Origin: JAQGMJ01 sp036271855
GTDB taxonomy: Bacteria > Pseudomonadota > Gammaproteobacteria > Burkholderiales > JAEUOS01
Reading direction: 5' to 3'
NCBI GenBank assembly: GCA_036271855.1
Contig: DATAZV010000349.1
Coordinates: 1 to 28,821, forward strand
DNA: 28,821 bases
Shown one piece after another: positions 22,957 to 28,821 of the stretch; the stretch's first letter is position 1, and each line of letters starts with the position of its first letter. The position numbers and the translations under genes are program-made. Under the pieces are notes generated by a model. The model worked only from the letters and a program-made list of their open reading frames with translations. It had not been told where the DNA came from and did no database searches.

Positions 22957-22976
22957 CCGGGCCCAACCCGGCCCGG
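22957..22976. terminator. Strong GC hairpin between Bug-6 and the UTRA regulator
   Basis: CCGGGCC (22957-22963), loop CAACCC, GGCCCGG (22970-22976) is a perfect 7-bp stem, about 50 bp past the Bug-6 stop on the minus strand. It lacks a U-tract. It may end or shield the tandem Bug transcript ahead of the regulator gene (147-bp gap). Confidence 0.4.
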
Positions 22977-23027
22977 ATCATTGCGCCGCTATTATCGCAT
23001 CGGCGGCACGGACCGCTTGCTCCATGC

Positions 23028-23996
23028 TTATTCGGCGGTGATGCCGGCGTCCTTGACCAGCTTCACATAGCGCGCCGTCTCACGCTTGACGTAGGCGCTG
23101 AACTCCTCCGTCGACGGGCTCGACACCATCACGATGCCGCGTTCGCCGAAGCGCTTCACCGTTTCCGGGTTGTGCACCGCCTTCACCACTTCGGCGTACA
23201 GCTTTTGCACGATTTCCTTCGGCGTGCCGACGGGCGCGAAAATGGCGTTGATGGTCGCATCTTCATAACCCGGCACGCCGGACTCGTCGATGGTAGGCAC
23301 GTTGGGCAAAATCTCGGAGCGCACCTTGGTGGACACCCCCAGCGGCCGCAGCTTGCCGGTGGCGATCTGCTGCACCGAGGTCGACACCTGGTCGAACATC
23401 ATCGCCACCTGGCCGCCGACCACGTCGACAATCGACTGCGCATTGCCCTTGTAAGGCACATGCAGCAGCTTGATGCCGGCCTTTTGCGAAAACAGTTCGG
23501 CGGCGATGTGGCCGGTCGAACCGATGCCCGAGCTGGCATACGAAATCGCTCCGGGCTTGGCCTTGGCCAGGGCAATGAACTCGCGCACGTTGTTCGCCGG
23601 CACGCCGGGGTTGACCTCCATCACCATCGGGATGCTGCAGGTGAGGCTGATATGGGCGAAGTCGCTCATCGTGTCATAGCCCGGATTTTTCACCAGCGCC
23701 GGGGCGGACAGGAAGGTGGTGGAAGTGGCAAGGATGGTGTAGCCGTCGGGCGCCGCCCTGGCGACCATTTGCGTGCCCAGCAGGGAACTGGCCCCCGGCC
23801 GGTTGTCGACGATAAAGCTCTGGCCCATGCTCTTGGTCAGCGACTCGGCCACCGCGCGCGCCACCAGATCGACGTTGCCGCCGGCGGCCACCGGCACGAT
23901 CATGCGTACCGGCTTGCTCGGATAATCGGACTGCGCATGGGCGCTTGCAGCCAGCGCGACGGTGATCGCCAATATGGTCGTGCGAAATGATCTCAT
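23028..23996 (-). CDS. Bug/TctC-family periplasmic substrate-binding protein (6 of 8, tandem)
   Basis: A 322-residue exported binding protein and the last of three consecutive Bug genes. The signal peptide ends near AHA (residue 21). Motifs are YPSKPVRMIV (25-34), VDNRPGA (63-69), PDGYT (83-87) and HVPYKG. The first loop is VAAGGNVD, where Bug-8 has PAGGGTD. A GAGGAG Shine-Dalgarno precedes the ATG at 23994-23996. It is 35 bp after Bug-7, so the three tandem genes probably share an mRNA, but its sequence is less like Bug-7 and Bug-8 than those two are to each other. Confidence 0.92.
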   Translation of the reverse strand: MRSFRTTILAITVALAASAHAQSDYPSKPVRMIVPVAAGGNVDLVARAVAESLTKSMGQSFIVDNRPGASSLLGTQMVARAAPDGYTILATSTTFLSAPALVKNPGYDTMSDFAHISLTCSIPMVMEVNPGVPANNVREFIALAKAKPGAISYASSGIGSTGHIAAELFSQKAGIKLLHVPYKGNAQSIVDVVGGQVAMMFDQVSTSVQQIATGKLRPLGVSTKVRSEILPNVPTIDESGVPGYEDATINAIFAPVGTPKEIVQKLYAEVVKAVHNPETVKRFGERGIVMVSSPSTEEFSAYVKRETARYVKLVKDAGITAE

Positions 23997-24031
23997 TGCG
24001 TTCTCCTCGGGTGGTACGCGCTTTTTTTAGC

Positions 24032-25009
24032 CTATTCGGCCTTGATGCCGACTTCCTTGATCACCTTGGCCCACTTGACGGTGTCCTTGTCGATATATTC
24101 CTTGAACGCCGCGGCGCTGATCTGGATGCCTTCGACCGCCTCCGACTCGAAGCGCTTTTTCAGTTCCGGGCTCTGGACGATCGTCTGTAGCTCGTTGTGC
24201 AGGCGGGTGACGATGGGCGCCGGCGTGCCGGTCGCGGTGACGATGCCCCACCAGTTGAGCGCTTCATAGCCGGGCAACCCGGATTCCGCGATCGTCGGCA
24301 CCTCGGGCGCGGTGGGCGAGCGTTTGGAGCCGCCTACCCCCAGCGCTTTCAGTTTCCCCGAGCGCATCAGCGACAGCGTTTGCACCAGGGAAGAAAAGGT
24401 CATTTGCGTATTGCCGGCCATCACATCCACCATCGCCGGGCCGCCGCCCTTGAACGGCACGTGGACGATGTTGATGCCCGCCATGCTGGCGAACAGGGCC
24501 CCGCCCAGGTGCTGGAAGCTGCCGATGCCGGCGGAGGCGTAGTACAGCATGCCCGGCTTGGCTTTCGCCAAAGCGATCAGCTCCACCACGTTTTTCACCG
24601 GCAGCGTCGGCACCACCGCCAGCACGTTCGGCCCGGCGGCGATCATTCCCACCGGCGCGAAGGCCTTTTCCTGGTTGTACGTCAGCTTGTACATCGAAGG
24701 GTTTGAAGCAAACGCCGACGAGACGAAAAGCAGCGTATAGCCGTCAGGTATCGCGGTGGCCGCCATCTCGGTGCCGATGGTGCCGCCGGCCCCGCCGCGG
24801 TTATCCACCACCACCTGCTGCCCGAGGCGCTTGGACAACTGATCGGCGATCAGGCGGCCGACGATGTCATTGCTGCCGCCCGGCGGGAATGGAATGACCA
24901 GGCGGATCGGATGGTCGGGGTAGTTTGCCTGCGCCGACGCAGCCGCAGAGAGCGAGAGGGCCAGCGCGGCGAAAGCGGCGTGGCCGAGGTTGCGAATGCG
25001 AGTCTTCAT
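24032..25009 (-). CDS. Bug/TctC-family periplasmic substrate-binding protein (7 of 8, tandem)
   Basis: A 325-residue exported binding protein in the middle of the tandem. The signal peptide ends near ASA (residue 26). Motifs are YPDHPIRLVI (30-39), VDNRGGAGG (68-76) followed by TIGTEMAA, PDGYT (88-92) and HVPFKG, with Phe for Tyr. The GQQVV-DN-GA-IGTEMAA stretch is shared with Bug-8 at the same residue numbers, suggesting local duplication. The gap to the Bug-8 stop is 12 bp. The ATG at 25007-25009 has only a weak Shine-Dalgarno, which suggests coupling to Bug-8. Confidence 0.92.
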   Translation of the reverse strand: MKTRIRNLGHAAFAALALSLSAAASAQANYPDHPIRLVIPFPPGGSNDIVGRLIADQLSKRLGQQVVVDNRGGAGGTIGTEMAATAIPDGYTLLFVSSAFASNPSMYKLTYNQEKAFAPVGMIAAGPNVLAVVPTLPVKNVVELIALAKAKPGMLYYASAGIGSFQHLGGALFASMAGINIVHVPFKGGGPAMVDVMAGNTQMTFSSLVQTLSLMRSGKLKALGVGGSKRSPTAPEVPTIAESGLPGYEALNWWGIVTATGTPAPIVTRLHNELQTIVQSPELKKRFESEAVEGIQISAAAFKEYIDKDTVKWAKVIKEVGIKAE

Positions 25010-25021
25010 TTTCTGGATTGC

Positions 25022-26002
25022 CTAGTCGGCCTTCATGCCGGTTTCTTTGATGACTTTTGCCCACTTGGCGGAGTCCGCCGCCATGGTGGCGCCGAACTGC
25101 TCCGGCGTATTACCCACCACCGCCGCCGACATGCCGGCAATCCTGGCGCGCAATTCCGGGTTGGCCAGCACCTTGATGATGTCGCCGGAAATCTTCGCCT
25201 GCAAATCCTTCGGCACCGCCGCCGGCATCACCATGCCGAACCAGTTGGTCAGCTCGTAGCCCGGCAGGCCGGATTCGGAGACGGTGGGCACGTCCGGCAG
25301 TTGCGGCGTGCGGTTCTTGCCCAGCACGGCCAGCGGGCGCAGGCGGTTGTCGCGGATGAAGGGCAGCGACTGCACCAGGCTATCGAAAGTGACCGACACC
25401 TGGCCGCCCATCAGGTCCTGGAAGCTGGGTGCGCTGCCCTTGTAGGGCACGTGAACCATTTTCACTCCGGCCATGCGGTTGAACAACTCGCCCGCCAGAT
25501 GCGGCGCGCCGCCGGCGCCGGAGGAGGAAAAGGTGACCTTGCCCGGCTCCGCCTTGGCCATGACGATCAGGTCCTGCACATTTTTCAGCGGCAGGCCCGG
25601 ATAAGCCTCCAGCACGAAAAACACGTCAACCACCTGGGTGATCGGCGCGAAGGCGGTCTGCGGATTGATGCCCATCTTGTACAGGTGCTGGTTCACCGAC
25701 AGGTTGCCCAGGGTACCGATGAACAGGGTATAGCCATCCGGTGGCGCGGCGGCGGCCATTTCGGTGCCGATCACCCCGGCAGCGCCGGCGCGGTTGTCGA
25801 TCACCACCTGCTGGCCCCATACCTTGGTGAGCTCGGGTGCGACGATGCGCGCGACGATGTCGGTGCCCCCGCCCGCCGGGAAGGCGACGATCAGGCGCAC
25901 CGGGTGATTCGGAAAATCCTTCACCTGCGCCTGCGCGGCGCCGGCGCACAACAGCAACACCGCACCAAGGCCGGCGCCCAGATGCTTCAGCAGTTGATTC
26001 AT
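25022..26002 (-). CDS. Bug/TctC-family periplasmic substrate-binding protein (8 of 8, tandem)
   Basis: A 326-residue exported binding protein and the first of the three tandem genes. The signal peptide MNQLLKHLGAGLGAVLLL ends near AQA (residue 25). Motifs are FPNHPVRLIV (30-39), IDNRAGAAG (68-76), PDGYT (88-92) and HVPYKG. Two adjacent ATGs exist; 26000-26002 is preferred because GGGG stands 6 nt upstream. A longer frame to 26044 begins with a low-quality extension. It lies 69 bp after the stop of the AtuA-related small gene on the same strand, so the acyl-CoA-like AtuA pair and the tandem Bugs may form one unit. Confidence 0.92.
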   Translation of the reverse strand: MNQLLKHLGAGLGAVLLLCAGAAQAQVKDFPNHPVRLIVAFPAGGGTDIVARIVAPELTKVWGQQVVIDNRAGAAGVIGTEMAAAAPPDGYTLFIGTLGNLSVNQHLYKMGINPQTAFAPITQVVDVFFVLEAYPGLPLKNVQDLIVMAKAEPGKVTFSSSGAGGAPHLAGELFNRMAGVKMVHVPYKGSAPSFQDLMGGQVSVTFDSLVQSLPFIRDNRLRPLAVLGKNRTPQLPDVPTVSESGLPGYELTNWFGMVMPAAVPKDLQAKISGDIIKVLANPELRARIAGMSAAVVGNTPEQFGATMAADSAKWAKVIKETGMKAD

Positions 26003-26071
26003 CATTGTCCCCGTTGTGGTTGTACTTTTCAGGCAGGGCTTCACGGTAGCCCCGCCTTGCCGCTATTGTGC

Positions 26072-26389
26072 CTAGTTTTTACGATCCGGCAATTCGATTG
26101 CCAGCATTACATTGCACAGGCTTTTGCCGTGGATGTCCTGCGCCAACGAAATGGTAACGCCGCCGCCCAAGGCCCGCTCGATGACAAAGTTGAAAGCCTT
26201 GAGGTTGCGGATTTCGTAGCGCCGCACCGGCCCTTGCGCGATGTGGGAAAAAGCCTGCATCACCACGGCCTCGGTCAGATGCTCCTGGATGAAATCCCAA
26301 TCCTTCTCGTCATAGCAAATCACCGAGATGTTGGAGGTGTTGCCCTTGTCGCCGGTGCGGCTGTGGGCCAGGTCATAGACGCGGGTCAT
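26072..26389 (-). CDS. AtuA-associated small protein (AtuA ferredoxin-like-fold domain)
   Basis: A 105-residue protein that corresponds to the C-terminal domain fused to AtuA-type proteins in some bacteria and encoded separately here. It begins VYDLAHSRTGDKGNTSNISVI, the typical opening of this domain, and ends with SLAQDIHGKSLCNVMLAIELP. Its ATG overlaps the stop of the large AtuA-type gene by four bases (ATGA, 26386-26389), so the two products probably form a complex. Its function is unknown; in Pseudomonas the atu cluster serves citronellol/geraniol breakdown, but homologues occur in many other pathways. Confidence 0.85.
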   Translation of the reverse strand: MTRVYDLAHSRTGDKGNTSNISVICYDEKDWDFIQEHLTEAVVMQAFSHIAQGPVRRYEIRNLKAFNFVIERALGGGVTISLAQDIHGKSLCNVMLAIELPDRKN

Positions 26390-27750
26390 AGCATGCCCTC
26401 CACCACCAGCTGGGTTTTCACCAGGTGCCGCGGTAGCAGCACCGACTTCACCGCCAGCACATCGCGCACCCGCGGCTCGCAGGCGCCGCCTGCCCCGCCC
26501 GGGCCGTGCATGTGCATGGCCCGTACCTCGAAGCCGAGGGCATGCGCGGCCTTCTTGTCCGGCGTGCGGCCGGCCATGCGCAGGCGTACTTCGTAGGGTT
26601 CGGGCCTTCCCGCAGTTGGCAACCCGGGCTCACCGTGCAGGCTGGACATGCCGATCAGGTCGACACGGAAATCCTCATAGGTAAAGCCACGCCGCTTCAG
26701 GCGCTCCTTGACGATCTCGGCGGCCCAGCGGGCGCGCGCCACCGCGTCGATGCCGCCGTAGGAAACTTCTCCTTCGCCGATGTAGCCCGCCGTATAGCCC
26801 ACCACCACCTTGTAGGTATCGGTGCGCGGACGCGCCACCGCACCTTCGACGCGCACGCGGTCGCGGCCCTCTTCGGTGAGCTTGATGCCGGTGATGTCGA
26901 GCACGCAATCCGGCGTGATGTAGGCCTTGGGGTCGTGCATTTCGTAGATCAGTTGTTCGGTGCAGGTCATCACGTCCAGGCGCCCGCCGGTGTCAGGCGT
27001 CTTGCCCAGCAGTATCTTTCCATCCGGCGTGACGTCGGCGTATGGGTAGCCGTTGTTGGCCAGGTCGGGCACATCCTTCACGCCCGGCCAGCCGAAGCAG
27101 CCGCCGGTAACCGAGGCGGTGCACTCGAGCAGGTGGCCGGCGGCGGTGCCCTGCGCCAGCCTGGCGTAATCGTCATAGGACCAGCCGAACTCATGCATCA
27201 TCGGGCCGACGAACAGCGAAGGGTCGGCGACGCGGCCGGTCAGCACGATCGGCGCACCGGTGTCCAGCGCCTTGGCCACCACGTCGGCGCCGAGATAGGC
27301 ATTGGCGGAAGCGAAAGTGGGCAGGATGCTCTCCAGCGGCTCGCCGTTTTCCATCAGTTTCAATTGCGGCATGGTGCGCACGATTTCGCTGACGTCGTCG
27401 CCCAGCACCACCGCAATCGGCACGTCGCCCAGGCCGAGGTTTTTCGCCTCCATGCGCATTGCCTTGGCGCCGCCCACCGGATTGGCCGCCCCCATGTTGC
27501 TGACGATGCGTATGCCTTTCTTGATGCAGGTGGGCAGCACCATCTGCGCGCGCTCATGCAGCGAGGGCGAGTAGCCCTTGTTGGCGTCCTTGCTGCGCGA
27601 CTGGTTTTCGCGCGCCACGGTGCGCTCGGCCAGGCACTCGAATACCAGGTAGTCGATCTGGCCGCGCTCGGCTAGTTCCAGCGCGGGCGTCATGCGGTCG
27701 TCGGAAGTGCCGGCGCCGGCGCCGATGCGCACCTTCTCCTTGCGGCTCAT
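26386..27750 (-). CDS. AtuA-family protein (DUF1446)
   Basis: A 454-residue protein of the acyclic terpene utilization AtuA / DUF1446 family. The N-terminus KVRIGAGAGTSDDRM is the family hallmark, followed by VSNMGAANPVGGA, VLTGRVADPSLFVGP and GGCFGWPG. Its biochemical role is unknown; the family occurs with acyl-CoA carboxylases, CoA-transferases and binding proteins, as here. It lacks the C-terminal ferredoxin-like domain, which the overlapping downstream gene supplies. The start is ATG 27748-27750. It is the first gene of the minus-strand series and is divergent from the class II aldolase gene across 298 bp. Confidence 0.9.
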   Translation of the reverse strand: MSRKEKVRIGAGAGTSDDRMTPALELAERGQIDYLVFECLAERTVARENQSRSKDANKGYSPSLHERAQMVLPTCIKKGIRIVSNMGAANPVGGAKAMRMEAKNLGLGDVPIAVVLGDDVSEIVRTMPQLKLMENGEPLESILPTFASANAYLGADVVAKALDTGAPIVLTGRVADPSLFVGPMMHEFGWSYDDYARLAQGTAAGHLLECTASVTGGCFGWPGVKDVPDLANNGYPYADVTPDGKILLGKTPDTGGRLDVMTCTEQLIYEMHDPKAYITPDCVLDITGIKLTEEGRDRVRVEGAVARPRTDTYKVVVGYTAGYIGEGEVSYGGIDAVARARWAAEIVKERLKRRGFTYEDFRVDLIGMSSLHGEPGLPTAGRPEPYEVRLRMAGRTPDKKAAHALGFEVRAMHMHGPGGAGGACEPRVRDVLAVKSVLLPRHLVKTQLVVEGML

Positions 27751-27836
27751 GGCTGCGCTCCGCGGACGAATGATTGAATGGGCATGGCGAATTTCATGAA
27801 CCTGTCTCCGGCCTGTTCCCGCAAATGCTTATGCAC

Positions 27837-27859
27837 GGGTCAGGCTTGATTTTTGACCC
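27837..27859. promoter_or_regulatory. Inverted repeat GGGTCA-N11-TGACCC in the AtuA/aldolase divergent region
   Basis: GGGTCA (27837-27842) and TGACCC (27854-27859) are perfect arms separated by 11 bp, a spacing typical of LysR-type and some other dimeric regulator sites. It lies 87 bp from the AtuA start and about 190 bp from the aldolase start. A TTGCCGGCAA palindrome is at 27963-27972. The rest of the 298-bp region shows no gene, and no convincing sigma-70 promoter was seen. Confidence 0.4.
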
Positions 27860-28048
27860 CGAAACGCGGGATCATGTCAGTGCGATGAGGCTTGGGCGCG
27901 CCACCAGCTTGCCGGCGCAGCCCTCTAGATCAGCTCTCTCGTCTCCGGCGGATGTCCGTCATTTGCCGGCAAGCATTATCGCGCCACCCGTAGCATCGGC
28001 CAGTCGGGCCGCGGAGTAAAGGTAAATGAGGGTAAAAGAGGCCATATT

Positions 28049-28821
28049 ATGGGTTACATAACCGAATTCAAATCCGTACGCGAACAGTGCAGTTCCGAAG
28101 AGTGGCAGGCGCGCCTCGAACTGGCGGCCTGCTACCGCCTGGTCGACCGCTACGAGATGACCGACCTGATCTACAACCACATCACCCTGCGCATCCCCGG
28201 CACCGAGCACCTGTTGATCAACCTGTACGGGTTGCTGTACAAGGAAATCACGGCGTCGAGCCTGGCGAAGATCGACCTCGACGGCAACATCTTGTGGCAG
28301 CCGGAGACCGACTACGGCATCAACCGCTCCGGCTTCGTCATCCACGGCGCGATCCACAAGGCGCGGCCGGACGTCAAATGCATCATCCACACCCACACCC
28401 GCGCCGGTATGGCGGTGTGCGCGATGAAGTGCGGCCTGCTACCCCTCACGCAAACCGGCATCCGCTTCGTCGGCCACATGGGCTACCACGACTACGAAGG
28501 CCCGGCGATCGACCTCGAAGAGCAACAGCGCCTGGTGCGCGACCTGGGCGAGCACAACGCCATGATCATGCGCAACCACGGCCTGCTCACCTGCGGCCCC
28601 TCGCCCGGCGAAGCCTTCAACCTGATGTACAACCTGGAGCTGGCCTGCCGCACCCAGGTGGACGCGATGGCGGCGAACACCGAGCTCGACCTGCCCTCGA
28701 AAGAAGTGCTGGAGAAAACCGCCAAGCTGTACCAGCCGGGTGTGCGCCGCCCCTACGGGGTTCTCGAATGGCACGCGATGATGCGCCTGCTGATGGCGGA
28801 GTCGGCGCAGTCGGGCTTCCC
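28049..28821 (+). CDS. Class II aldolase/adducin-family protein, right end outside window
   Basis: Zinc-dependent class II aldolase/epimerase-fold protein with 257 residues in the window and the last few missing. Metal ligands are His114 and His116 in IIHTHTRAG and His177 in RNHGLL. The N-terminal segment RYEMTDLIYNHITLRIPG and later HMGYHDYEGPA fit the group that includes L-fuculose-phosphate aldolase, sugar-phosphate epimerases and 3-oxo-tetronate-phosphate decarboxylases, as well as many members without phosphate-binding residues. The ATG at 28049-28051 has AAGAGG 7 nt upstream. It is divergent from the AtuA operon. Its substrate cannot be assigned. Confidence 0.9.
   Translation, partial: MGYITEFKSVREQCSSEEWQARLELAACYRLVDRYEMTDLIYNHITLRIPGTEHLLINLYGLLYKEITASSLAKIDLDGNILWQPETDYGINRSGFVIHGAIHKARPDVKCIIHTHTRAGMAVCAMKCGLLPLTQTGIRFVGHMGYHDYEGPAIDLEEQQRLVRDLGEHNAMIMRNHGLLTCGPSPGEAFNLMYNLELACRTQVDAMAANTELDLPSKEVLEKTAKLYQPGVRRPYGVLEWHAMMRLLMAESAQSGF

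Noticed and set aside
24911..26596. Plus-strand ORF of 561 codons opposite Bug-8 and the AtuA small gene
   Set aside because: Shadow of real genes; low-complexity His/Arg/Gln composition and no ribosome site.

Overview
The window looks like a GC-rich betaproteobacterial chromosome, most likely Burkholderiales of an Alcaligenaceae/Bordetella-like type. The basis is the many periplasmic Bug (TctC-type) binding proteins, the Uup-type ABC-F protein with a C-terminal coiled coil, and ParE residues close to betaproteobacterial versions. No 16S or phylogenetic marker was compared, so this is inference. Nearly all DNA is coding. The longest gene-free stretch is 298 bp (27751-28048). Many long antisense ORFs are GC-rich shadows and are omitted.

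Region 1 (1-4500) is housekeeping. It holds the 5' part of parE, a small membrane protein, uup, a VOC/glyoxalase-fold protein (all minus strand) and a plus-strand tRNA-Arg(CCT). The parE leader carries a perfect DnaA-box 9-mer facing a degenerate one.

Region 2 (4599-6125) is a compact minus-strand redox operon and the most interesting part of the window. It encodes a thioredoxin with a CIPC active site, then an AhpD/carboxymuconolactone-decarboxylase-fold protein, then a paralogue overlapping it at TAATG. The first AhpD-like gene is open for 207 codons except for one in-frame TGA at codon 82. That codon sits where the second cysteine of a CxxC redox motif is expected, giving C79-S-Y-U82. A 17-nt hairpin starts 13 nt after the TGA, where a bacterial SECIS would lie. 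I read it as a probable selenoprotein. The paralogue has Asp79 and Phe82 at those positions and looks redox-dead.

Region 3 (6367-28821) is a dense catabolic region. It encodes a CoA ligase, a thiolase-like protein with a DUF35 partner, a class III CoA-transferase, an acyl-CoA carboxylase carboxyltransferase with a free-standing biotinyl domain, an alpha/beta hydrolase, a beta-hydroxyacid dehydrogenase, an MmgE/PrpD protein, an AtuA-type pair and a class II aldolase. Among them are eight Bug binding proteins (three in tandem) and two GntR regulators (FCD and UTRA types). No TctA/TctB membrane subunits are present. Together they suggest uptake and CoA-dependent breakdown of unidentified organic acids. 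Divergent promoters at 8998-9109, 15616-15770 and 27751-28048 carry inverted repeats that are good operator candidates.
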